Source: Desulfurococcales archaeon
GTDB lineage: Archaea; Thermoproteota; Thermoprotei_A; Sulfolobales; WAQK01
Length of the DNA: 11,253 bases
Direction of reading: 5' to 3'
NCBI GenBank assembly: GCA_027016915.1
Contig: JALURJ010000190.1
Location: 1-11,253 of the forward strand
Below, piece after piece: positions 1-6,582 of this stretch; position 1 is the first letter of the stretch, and each line of letters starts with the position of its first letter. The notes beneath the pieces were generated by a model that searched no databases, was not told the origin of the DNA, and was given only the letters and a program-made list of their open reading frames with translations. Position numbers and translations under genes: made by a program.

Positions 1-46
1 ACATCATATGATTATAACATTTTTGATAATTAACATTCTCGGCATC

Positions 47-1141
47 CTAGTATAGTAGTGATTTTCCTGTTTTCTTATCAAATATATATATTCGGTTCGG
101 ATCATATGCTATGTTTATCTTGTCGCCCGGTTTGAGGTTTATCTCACCCTTATGTTTGAGCTTGTAGATCGTGTCGCCGATCTTGAAGTCGATTATGGTC
201 TCGCCGCCCAGGGGTTCAACTATGTATACTGATGCCTCGATGGTTCTCGGGGTCCTGGTTTCAGCTATGTAGAGGTGCTCCGGACGTACTCCTAAGATAA
301 TTTCGGATCCTGCAGCCTTCTCTAAGGCCAGCTTCGCCGCTTCGTAGGGCAGCTCCACTGCGAACTCGGAGGACTTGAAGAGTATCTTACCCTCCTCCTC
401 GACTAGTGTTCCTTCGAAGAAGTTCATGGGCGGGGACCCTATGAATCCGGCGACGAACAGGTTGGCAGGCTTGTTGTAGAGCTCGTTGGGTGTTGCCAGC
501 TGCTGTATCACTCCCTTGTTGAGGACAAGCACCTTATCGGCCATGGTCATAGCTTCGACCTGGTCGTGGGTCACGTAGATCGTAGTTACCCCGAGCTCCT
601 TCTGCAGCTTTTTGAGCTCAGCCCTCATGTAGACCCTAAGCTTCGCATCCAGGTTCGAGAGGGGCTCGTCCATCAGGAAGATCCTCGGCTTCCTAACAAT
701 GGCCCTGGCCAGGGCTACTCTCTGCTGCTCTCCCCCGCTGAGCTGGTGCGGCTTCCTATTCAGTAGATGGCTTATCCGTAGGAGCTCAGCCACCTCCTTG
801 ACCCGCGAGTCTATCTCCGCCCTAGGAAGTTTTCTGAGCTTCAGGGGGAAGGCTATGTTGTCGTAGACCGTCATGTGGGGGTAGAGGGCGTAGCTCTGGA
901 AAACCATGGCGATATCCCTGTCCTTGGGCGGCACGTAGTTTATCAGGTCGTCGTCGAGGTATATCTCCCCCTCGTCGGGTATTTCTAGCCCGGCTATGCA
1001 TCGGAGAATAGTGGTTTTACCGGAGCCCGAGGGGCCGAGGAGCACCATGAATTCTCCATCATCTACCTTGAAGGAGACGTTGTTGACCGCCACTGTGTCC
1101 CCGAACCTTTTAACCAGGTTCTTGACACGGAGGGTCGCCAT
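47..1141 (-). CDS. Sugar ABC transporter ATP-binding protein, MalK/UgpC type
   Basis: Cytoplasmic ATPase subunit that would power a CUT1-type carbohydrate importer. From the chosen start (364 aa) the ABC signatures appear in order: Walker A GPSGSGKT (36-43), Q-loop VFQSYALYPHMTV (Q82), signature LSGGEQQRVA (134-143), Walker B IFLMDEP (154-160), D-loop SNLD, and the H-loop histidine (H192) in VTHDQVEAMTMAD. The last ~130 residues resemble the MalK-type OB/TOBE regulatory region (for example GVRPEH). Length fits the family. I chose the ATG at 1141 (MATLRVKN) because a GGGGGG ribosome-binding stretch lies just upstream and homologues begin this way. An ATG at 1162, seven codons earlier, sits about where transcription should start and could give a leaderless form. 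No permease or binding protein is in the window, so the substrate is unknown. The signature has E where Q is usual (LSGGQ). Confidence 0.93.
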   Translation of the reverse strand: MATLRVKNLVKRFGDTVAVNNVSFKVDDGEFMVLLGPSGSGKTTILRCIAGLEIPDEGEIYLDDDLINYVPPKDRDIAMVFQSYALYPHMTVYDNIAFPLKLRKLPRAEIDSRVKEVAELLRISHLLNRKPHQLSGGEQQRVALARAIVRKPRIFLMDEPLSNLDAKLRVYMRAELKKLQKELGVTTIYVTHDQVEAMTMADKVLVLNKGVIQQLATPNELYNKPANLFVAGFIGSPPMNFFEGTLVEEEGKILFKSSEFAVELPYEAAKLALEKAAGSEIILGVRPEHLYIAETRTPRTIEASVYIVEPLGGETIIDFKIGDTIYKLKHKGEINLKPGDKINIAYDPNRIYIFDKKTGKSLLY

Positions 1142-3047
1142 TAAAAGCCCCCCTGCTTCCATCTTCCATAAATAATAATGATAGTTTTAAACATTTATCC
1201 CCCGCACGGTTGTTTAGGTTCTGGATGAACCGTGGGAGGGCCCGCACCCATCTAGCAGGGCGCCAGCATCTTAGAGAGGAAGACCCCCGCCCCCCTCCGA
1301 CGGCCTTGAGGAGAACCGTTAGAACCGCTATGGAAGACACTGCCAGCGCCAGTGCCGAGGCAAGGGTGGCCAGTTTCCCGGCCTCCGGGCTCCCCGCAGC
1401 GGCTTCGCCCGGAACACTTGATGCTGCTAATCTCACCATGGCGTACCGTAGCACGAGGAGCTCGCATGAAGACATGCCGAGCAGCGCTATGCCACTTGTA
1501 TAGTTGCCCTTCTCGACCAGGAAAGACCCATACTCGTAGTAAAGGGAAGCTTGGAGGGGCCTATAGCCCCTAAGCATGGCGAGCGCGTATAGGGTCTCAA
1601 CGACGCTGGCCAACCCCCTACTGTAGAGGGCCAGTATCTCCTTACTCCCCTCATATATGGGGGCCTCGGCCCAGCCCGCCAGCCTCGATATGAGTTCCAG
1701 GGCCAGACCCAGAGCCATGCGGTAGTCGCCCCTGCCATAAGCGTCTTTCGCCTCCCCCAGCATCTCCCTGAACTCGGATAGGTAGATTTCGGGACTCCCG
1801 CCAAGCACCTCTGAAACCGCCTGCCTAATAATGGCGGACACGTACGCCAAGGTGGTCTCGGCTAGGTCCAGGGCTGAGCGGGCCAGTAGGTCCTGGAACT
1901 CGGGGGTGATGCCGGGGCCGCCCACGCGGGAAACCTTGAGCCAAACCACGGCTGTCTCCGCCCTAGCGGCTGAAAGAGTGGCGTTCCCAGCGGCGGAAGC
2001 ATAGTCCCCCGCATCGAGGGAGGTCCTAGCCCTCTCCAGATATTTTTCGGCGACGTAGAGCCTGTAGGCGGCAGCGGCCTCTGCCTCGAAGCCCCAAAGC
2101 CCGGTGGCATTGGTACCATTATATATGGAGAGAGCCTCCTCCAAGGCCCTGGATGCCTCCTCGACAAGCCTCTCGGCGTAGGAGCGGGGGTCGGGCAGGC
2201 CCTCCAGCCCCCGCGAGACGTTTGCGAGCAACACCTTAATCTTGGCTGTGAATGCCAGGCTGGCAGCCGCATACATTTTCCCCGCCCTCAGTGCCTCCCG
2301 CGCCATGCCTACCGCCGCCTCGGCGCCCGCCGATCGCAGCAGGCCCCGATCCACGGACTCTATGCTGGAGAGGTCTGAACGGGCACTCTCGGCGAAAACC
2401 TTGGAAGCCCCGGGCGGCACCTCTACACGCGCCCCTATATACCCCTCATCCACGCCTGAAAGCTTGTAGTAGGCCTCCAGCGCCGTCGCTGCGGGCTCAG
2501 CATTACTGCGGCCAGCCATTTCATCCATGTTGCCTAGAGGGTAGACGAACACCCCCTCCGCAGCCGTGGCTGCCGCCCTGTACTTCTCGTCTACTCCCCC
2601 TACACTCACATCTAGAAGCGTAGGCGAGATGGCCCCCGTGGCAACACCACGTATACTGGTGCTGGAGAGCAGGGAGAGGACAGCGGAGAACATGGTTATG
2701 CTGGCGCTAGGCCCCTCCACGCGCTCTCCCCCGGTCTCAAGCGTTACTGTTATGTCGATGCTCGAGGGGTCCACACCCGCCACTATGCATGCAAGGGCTG
2801 CCGCCAGCCTGAAGGAAGCCTCAGTATCGCTTCCCACAAAGAAGCTCGGCTTGACCTCGAAGCTTCCGGAGCCCGGATAGTATATGGTTATCCTGGCCCT
2901 GAACAGCTGGCCGCCACCCTCCTCCGTGACCGCCACCATCCAAACATCGACGCTGCGCTCACCGCGCGGAGCTGCAAGCGGGTGGGCTGCCGGGATTATG
3001 GTGAGAACAGCGACCAGCAGTGCGAGGGCGAGCCTAGCCTTCCTCAA
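1110..3047 (-). CDS. Membrane-anchored Lon-like (S16 family) serine protease, no ATPase domain
   Basis: Predicted secreted protease with a Lon-type Ser-Lys active site. Residues 1-25 form a signal peptide (RKAR, then a hydrophobic stretch). Residues ~33-175 match the Lon proteolytic domain: S114 in EGPSAS corresponds to the catalytic serine of Lon GPSAG, and K155 in GGVDEK to its lysine. A long alanine/glutamate-rich helical region (~215-555) follows, then a transmembrane helix (~559-580). There is no AAA+ ATPase, so it resembles the archaeal S16 proteins related to COG1750 rather than Lon itself. I infer that the protease faces outside, tethered by its C-terminus. The start is TTG at 3047; no other start precedes it in frame, and a TATA box lies about 40 bases upstream. 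The last ~57 codons (from 1283 down) look non-coding in style and run into the ABC gene. A frame change at the G-run 1284-1295 would end the protein at 1252. The substrate is unknown. Confidence 0.82.
   Translation of the reverse strand: MRKARLALALLVAVLTIIPAAHPLAAPRGERSVDVWMVAVTEEGGGQLFRARITIYYPGSGSFEVKPSFFVGSDTEASFRLAAALACIVAGVDPSSIDITVTLETGGERVEGPSASITMFSAVLSLLSSTSIRGVATGAISPTLLDVSVGGVDEKYRAAATAAEGVFVYPLGNMDEMAGRSNAEPAATALEAYYKLSGVDEGYIGARVEVPPGASKVFAESARSDLSSIESVDRGLLRSAGAEAAVGMAREALRAGKMYAAASLAFTAKIKVLLANVSRGLEGLPDPRSYAERLVEEASRALEEALSIYNGTNATGLWGFEAEAAAAYRLYVAEKYLERARTSLDAGDYASAAGNATLSAARAETAVVWLKVSRVGGPGITPEFQDLLARSALDLAETTLAYVSAIIRQAVSEVLGGSPEIYLSEFREMLGEAKDAYGRGDYRMALGLALELISRLAGWAEAPIYEGSKEILALYSRGLASVVETLYALAMLRGYRPLQASLYYEYGSFLVEKGNYTSGIALLGMSSCELLVLRYAMVRLAASSVPGEAAAGSPEAGKLATLASALALAVSSIAVLTVLLKAVGGGRGSSSLRCWRPARWVRALPRFIQNLNNRAGDKCLKLSLLFMEDGSRGAFNGDPPCQEPG
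1184..1191 (-). promoter_or_regulatory. Probable TATA box for the ABC ATPase gene
   Basis: On the minus strand this reads TTTAAAAC, a good archaeal box A. It should start transcription near 1160-1163, about 20 bases before the ATG at 1141. It lies inside the C-terminal tail of the S16 protease frame, which argues that this tail is not real coding sequence or that the two genes truly overlap. Confidence 0.55.
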
Positions 3048-3084
3048 ATACGCGCATCCCCTACGGGATCTCTGCCGGCGCCAG

Positions 3085-3092
3085 ATAATATA
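3085..3092. promoter_or_regulatory. Shared, near-palindromic TATA box of a divergent promoter
   Basis: The sequence reads ATAATATA on plus and TATATTAT on minus. On minus it is placed to start transcription near 3063, just ahead of the TTG start of the protease at 3047. On plus it would start near 3115-3120, ahead of the hypothetical gene. A second weak AT-rich stretch (CATTATGTAT, 3118-3127) could serve the plus gene instead. Confidence 0.45.
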
Positions 3093-3190
3093 GGGTTCCC
3101 CGGGAGGGGAGCGGTACCATTATGTATGATGGCTCTCAGGTATGTTACCGGGGCTCGCGCGGCTGCAAGGCTCAGAGGGTGGAGAGGTTT

Positions 3191-3718
3191 ATGGCTGACC
3201 AGAGGCCTGTGGAGAGGCTGAAGGAGTTCCTTGAGAAGAAGGTGGCCGAGCTCAAGAAGGAGCTGGAGTTCTACGAGCTCCTCCTAGGCCTGCTGGAGTC
3301 CAATGTTGTGAGGAGCCTCATGAGCCCCGAGCCCAAGCCAGGCGAGGACCTGATAACTGTTAGGTCCAGGAAGGGCGACATAGTCGGCTACATATATGTT
3401 GGGAGAAGCTATGTTCGGATGGTCCCCGTCAAGCCCATCAAGGTGGACTCTAGGTTCGTCAGGCTCTCCATCCTCAACTACCTGGAGGAGACTAAGAAGA
3501 GGATGATGGAGGAGGCGGAGGCAGGGATAAGGAAGCAGAGCGAGGTCATGGACTACAACTACGTGGAGGACCCTGAGGGCAACCTCAGGGAAATAGTGGT
3601 GAAGAACCTGGTCGACGAGGTGGACCTGGAAGACGTTAAAGAGACGCTGAGGCACAGCCTCATGGTCTACGCCAACAGGTATCTTGAGGCTGTTAAGACC
3701 CGGGAGGGATCCGCGTAA
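3191..3718 (+). CDS. Hypothetical protein with N-terminal coiled coil, upstream of DNA ligase
   Basis: I do not recognise a family. From ATG 3191 the product is 175 aa, soluble and highly charged, with no signal peptide or membrane segment. Residues ~5-40 form a predicted amphipathic helix or coiled coil (ERLKEFLEKKVAELKKEL). Residues ~55-95 look like beta strands (ITVRSRKGDIVGYIYVGRSY, then VRMVPVKPI). The rest is helical and acidic. I chose ATG 3191 because GGAGAGG lies 3 bases upstream (GGAG 6 bases upstream), and because the 23 codons possible before it, from ATG 3122, are Cys/Gly/Arg-rich and unlike the rest. However, 3122 lies close to the expected transcription start of the divergent promoter, so a leaderless longer form cannot be excluded. 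It precedes the ligase gene on the same strand by 113 bases but the ligase has its own TATA box. Real coding is supported by strong G/C bias at third positions and a coherent protein. Confidence 0.8.
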   Translation: MADQRPVERLKEFLEKKVAELKKELEFYELLLGLLESNVVRSLMSPEPKPGEDLITVRSRKGDIVGYIYVGRSYVRMVPVKPIKVDSRFVRLSILNYLEETKKRMMEEAEAGIRKQSEVMDYNYVEDPEGNLREIVVKNLVDEVDLEDVKETLRHSLMVYANRYLEAVKTREGSA

Positions 3719-3780
3719 CACTGAGCATTCATGCCACAGGATCCTACTTGCCGGGTAGTCGTCACACCCCTCCCGGGCGA

Positions 3781-3808
3781 TATTTTAACAAAGGCCGCGG
3801 CCCTTATA
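3781..3808 (+). promoter_or_regulatory. Probable promoter of DNA ligase gene
   Basis: Two TATA-like elements are visible: TATTTTAA at 3781-3788 and CTTATAG at about 3803-3809. The first predicts a start near 3808-3812 and a leader of ~20 bases to TTG 3832. The second predicts a start almost at that TTG. Either excludes the in-frame TTG at 3748 as the translation start. Confidence 0.5.
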
Positions 3809-3831
3809 GATTCTATGGAGAGTGTGGCGGG

Positions 3832-5622
3832 TTGGAGTTCCGGATAGTTGCTGAAACTTTTGACCGCCTCGAGAAGGAGACGGCCAGGACCCAGATGACC
3901 ATGGACCTGGTCAATCTGTTCAAGAAGGCTGAGCCAAGGGTAGTGGGCAGGCTTGTCTACCTGCTCATGGGGAAGCTCTGGCCCGACTGGAAGGGCCTAC
4001 CCGAGCTGGGGATGGGTGAGAAGCTGATAATCAAGTCCATAGCCATGGCGACCCACGTCAGCGAATCCACCGTGGTCGAGCTGTACAGGAAGCTGGGCGA
4101 CCTTGGCCTAGTGGTGGAGAAGCTGAAGTCCGAGAGGAAGCAGACGGTATCCCTCCTCGCCTTCGCTGCGGGAGGGGCGGAGGCAGGCGGCCTCACGGTG
4201 GACAAGGTCTACGACACCCTGGCCAGGATCGCCATGGCAACCGGGGAGGGGAGCAGGGATCTCAAGCTCAAGCTCCTCGCGGGCCTCCTAACCGACGCCA
4301 CACCCCTGGAGGCCAGGTTCATAGTCCGCTTCGTACAGGGGAGGCTGAGGCTGGGCGTCGGGGACGCCACGATAATGGACGCCCTAGCCATAGTTTACAC
4401 TGGGTCGGCCAGCAACAGGCCCCTCATAGAGAGGGCCTACAACCTGAGGGCGGACCTAGGCAGGATAGCCGAGATCCTGGCGACGGAGGGGCCTGAGGCG
4501 CTAAAGGGGATCAAGCCTGAGGTGGGTATACCGATAAGGCCCATGCTAGCGGAGAGGCTCAGCGACCCCGAGGAGATCTTGAAGAAGACGGGCGGCAAGG
4601 CGATAGTGGAGTACAAGTACGACGGCGAGAGAGGCCAGATCCACAAGAGGGGCGACAAGATATGGATCTTCTCCAGGAGGCTTGAAAACATCTCCCACAT
4701 GTACCCTGACGTCCAGGAGTACGCCAGGAAGTACCTAAAAGCAGACGAGGCGATAGTGGAGGGCGAGATAGTAGCTATAGACCCGGAGACTGGAGAGCTC
4801 AGACCCTTCCAGGAACTCATGCATCGTAGGAGGAAACACGACATCCACAAGATGATGAAGGAGTACCCGGTCCACGTCAGGCTCTTCGACGTCCTCTACG
4901 TCGACGGCGAGGACTACACTACCAAGCCCCTTACTGAGAGGAGGAAGAAGCTAGACGAGATAGTAGAGCCAGCTGAGGAGTTCAGGCCAGCCGAATACAT
5001 AGTGGCAGAGGCGCCGGAAGACCTGGAGAAATTCTTCCTCCAGGCAGTGTCCGACGGCGCTGAAGGCGTCGTCGTTAAGGCTGTCCACGGCAACGCTGTG
5101 TATCAGGCCGGCTCCAGGGGGTGGCTCTGGATCAAGTATAAGCGCGACTATAAGAGCGAGATGATAGACACAGTTGACCTCGTGGCGGTGGGCGCTTTCT
5201 ACGGGAGAGGCAAGAGAGGAGGCACCTATGGAGCCCTCCTAATGGCCGCCTATGACCCTGAGGCGGACATGTTCCGCACGGTGTGCAAGGTGGGCACCGG
5301 GTTCACCGACGAGGACCTAGCCAAGCTCCCCGAGATGTTCAAGGACTACGTCATCGACCACAAACACCCCAGGGTTGACTCGAGACTCGAGGCAGACGTC
5401 TGGTTTGTCCCAGCACTGGTGGCCGAGATCATAGGTGCCGAGATAACCCTATCCCCCCTCCACACCTGCTGCCTAGACGTGGTAAGGCCTGGAGCCGGGC
5501 TCTCCATCAGGTTCCCCAGGTTCATAAGGTGGAGGCCCGACAAGGGCCCGGAGGACGCCACTACCACAAAGGAACTCCTGGAAATGTATCAGAAGCAGCT
5601 GAGAAAGGTTGAGGAGGCCTAG
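3832..5622 (+). CDS. lig: ATP-dependent DNA ligase
   Basis: Seals nicks in duplex DNA during replication and repair. It first transfers AMP from the nucleotide to an active-site lysine. From the TTG start the protein is 596 aa, normal for archaeal ligase I-type enzymes. The order is an N-terminal helical DNA-binding domain (~1-200), an adenylation domain with motif I EYKYDGER (K262 nucleophile), motif III EGEIVAID, motif IIIa VRLFDVLYVDG, motif IV EGVVVKA and motif V WIKYKRDY, then an OB-fold domain ending with the motif VI region SIRFPRFIRWRPDKG. TTG 3832 is chosen because the only earlier in-frame start (3748) lies upstream of the likely TATA box, and the protein from MEFRIVAETF aligns with the family N-terminus. 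GGAG at 3817-3820 is a possible but distant ribosome-binding site. Published work on the A. pernix ligase reported use of ADP as well as ATP; that this copy does so is inference. The last bases overlap the convergent L35Ae gene. Confidence 0.97.
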   Translation: MEFRIVAETFDRLEKETARTQMTMDLVNLFKKAEPRVVGRLVYLLMGKLWPDWKGLPELGMGEKLIIKSIAMATHVSESTVVELYRKLGDLGLVVEKLKSERKQTVSLLAFAAGGAEAGGLTVDKVYDTLARIAMATGEGSRDLKLKLLAGLLTDATPLEARFIVRFVQGRLRLGVGDATIMDALAIVYTGSASNRPLIERAYNLRADLGRIAEILATEGPEALKGIKPEVGIPIRPMLAERLSDPEEILKKTGGKAIVEYKYDGERGQIHKRGDKIWIFSRRLENISHMYPDVQEYARKYLKADEAIVEGEIVAIDPETGELRPFQELMHRRRKHDIHKMMKEYPVHVRLFDVLYVDGEDYTTKPLTERRKKLDEIVEPAEEFRPAEYIVAEAPEDLEKFFLQAVSDGAEGVVVKAVHGNAVYQAGSRGWLWIKYKRDYKSEMIDTVDLVAVGAFYGRGKRGGTYGALLMAAYDPEADMFRTVCKVGTGFTDEDLAKLPEMFKDYVIDHKHPRVDSRLEADVWFVPALVAEIIGAEITLSPLHTCCLDVVRPGAGLSIRFPRFIRWRPDKGPEDATTTKELLEMYQKQLRKVEEA

Positions 5623-5885
5623 CCCTCCAACCTAAACTCTTTTCCTATAGCCTGGCCGGGAAGGTTGGGCTTAAACACTATCCTGACCACACCCTTCTTC
5701 CCGTGGACGCCAACGATCTTCCCGTGATAGGTGTTGCCGTGCTCGTCCACGTAGACAGCCTTTCTGCCGATCAACCTGCAAGCCTCCTTATAGCTGTTGA
5801 CGCCCCTAACCAGGGCCAGCACCTCGCTGGTGTACTGAGTGTTGCTCCCCCTTCTGTAGCCGAGGATGACTCCTGAAAGCTCCAC
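5619..5885 (-). CDS. rpl35ae: 50S ribosomal protein L35Ae
   Basis: Component of the archaeal large ribosomal subunit, homologous to eukaryotic eL33/L35A. The family pattern is clear: GVILGYRRG near the start, EACRLIGRKAVY in the middle, then GKIVGVHGKKGVVRIVF and LPGQAIG near the end. With the GTG start at 5885 it has 88 residues, like other archaeal members. An ATG at 5912 would add nine residues (MDHWHRVVW). I reject it because the TATA box at 5921-5929 places the transcription start near 5898, downstream of that ATG, and because GGTGG (5895-5891) is well spaced for GTG 5885. GTG at 5894 or 5891 is less likely. It is convergent with lig: both stop codons lie in one CTAG. Confidence 0.92.
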   Translation of the reverse strand: MELSGVILGYRRGSNTQYTSEVLALVRGVNSYKEACRLIGRKAVYVDEHGNTYHGKIVGVHGKKGVVRIVFKPNLPGQAIGKEFRLEG

Positions 5886-5920
5886 CCACACCACCCGGTG
5901 CCAGTGATCCATCGTGTTGG

Positions 5921-5929
5921 ATTATATGT
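5921..5929 (-). promoter_or_regulatory. TATA box for L35Ae
   Basis: On the minus strand this reads ACATATAAT, a strong archaeal TATA element. It predicts a transcription start near 5898 and therefore supports a GTG start at 5885 (or 5894) over the ATG at 5912. Confidence 0.6.
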
Positions 5930-6033
5930 TTTGTTCAGCTCCGCCGAGGTAGGGTCGTGTACCAGGGATGAGCTCTTCTAACCTCAAAATTCCCATTGGC
6001 AAACCATAATATTTCCTAGACTAATGAGTGAGG

Positions 6034-6041
6034 TTTATATT
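6034..6041 (+). promoter_or_regulatory. TATA box for peroxiredoxin gene
   Basis: TTTATATT lies 34-41 bases before the ATG at 6075 and predicts a short leader of about 10-13 bases that would still hold the GGTG ribosome-binding site at 6064-6067. The ~90 bases between this element and the L35Ae TATA box hold nothing else that I recognise. Confidence 0.6.
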
Positions 6042-6074
6042 TGGAAACAATAATTATTGGATAGGTGTACAAAC

Positions 6075-6548
6075 ATGGGTTTGAAGGAAGGGGACCTCGC
6101 ACCCGAGTTCGAGCTTCAAGACCACCGGGGCAACACCATTAGACTCAGCGGCTACAAAGGCAGGATCGTGGTCCTATACTTCTACCCGAGGGCCATGACC
6201 TCGGGCTGCACCAGGGAGACCGCCAAGTTCAACGAGCTCCTAGAGGAGTTCGAGAAGCTTGGAGCCGTGGTGCTAGGCGCCAGCACCGACGGCGTCTCCA
6301 AGAACGCCAAGTTTGCCGAGAAGCTGGGCGTTAGGTTCAGCCTCCTCTCCGACAAGGGCGGCAGGGTGGCCGACGCCTACGGGGCTCTCCGAAGGGGTAG
6401 GTGCCCTAGCGCGCTTAGGGTGACCTTCATCATAGGGCCTGACGGCAGGGTTGTAAGGATACTCAAGAACATTAGGCCAGCGGAGAAACACGCGGAGGAG
6501 GCCTTAAGCATGGTTAGAAGCTTAGCCGGGCAGCGGAACCCCCATTAA
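6075..6548 (+). CDS. Peroxiredoxin, Bcp/PrxQ type
   Basis: Thiol peroxidase that reduces hydrogen peroxide and organic peroxides in the cytoplasm, using thioredoxin-like donors in this family. The 157-residue protein has the thioredoxin-fold AhpC/TSA pattern: GDLAPEFELQD, then VVLYFYPRAMTSGCT with peroxidatic cysteine C45 (usual motif PxxxTxxCT), FAEKLGVRFSLLSD and VTFIIGPDGRV. Many PrxQ enzymes carry a resolving cysteine five residues after the first; here that place is A50. The only other cysteine is C110 in RRGRCPS, so resolution would need C110, a partner protein or another thiol. ATG 6075 is chosen over the in-frame TTG at 6057 because the family starts near here and GGTG lies 7 bases upstream. 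It has its own promoter, and the aminopeptidase gene follows. Confidence 0.93.
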   Translation: MGLKEGDLAPEFELQDHRGNTIRLSGYKGRIVVLYFYPRAMTSGCTRETAKFNELLEEFEKLGAVVLGASTDGVSKNAKFAEKLGVRFSLLSDKGGRVADAYGALRRGRCPSALRVTFIIGPDGRVVRILKNIRPAEKHAEEALSMVRSLAGQRNPH

Positions 6549-6582
6549 CCACCCCCAACCATTTTTGGCACGGTGCACTACA

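Noticed and set aside
1..46. AT-rich stretch after the ABC gene, checked for a terminator or another gene
   Set aside because: Too short and at the window edge; no clear T-run or stem on the minus strand and no open frame.
2252..2880. Several open frames of 75-123 codons on the plus strand opposite the S16 protease gene
   Set aside because: They are Pro/Ser/Arg-rich shadows of a GC-rich gene, lack ribosome-binding sites and show no domain.
3122..3190. N-terminal extension of the hypothetical protein from ATG 3122
   Set aside because: Composition (Cys, Gly, Arg) is unlike the rest and a stronger start with GGAGAGG lies at 3191; kept only as an alternative.
3120..3200. Possible C/D box small RNA (a TGATGG-like box and a later CTGA)
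   Set aside because: The boxes are imperfect and the internal pair is missing; spacing does not fit well enough to report.
3284..3721. 145-codon minus-strand frame opposite the hypothetical gene
   Set aside because: Rich in His/Leu/Val from antisense reading of a GC3-rich gene; the plus-strand product is more protein-like and has a good ribosome-binding site.
3748..3831. Longer ligase from TTG 3748
   Set aside because: The extra 28 codons contain the likely TATA box and do not resemble the family N-terminus.
5930..6033. Possible RNA gene between L35Ae and the peroxiredoxin
   Set aside because: No tRNA-like arms, no C/D or H/ACA boxes, and no strong stem could be made by eye; it is best read as a divergent promoter region.
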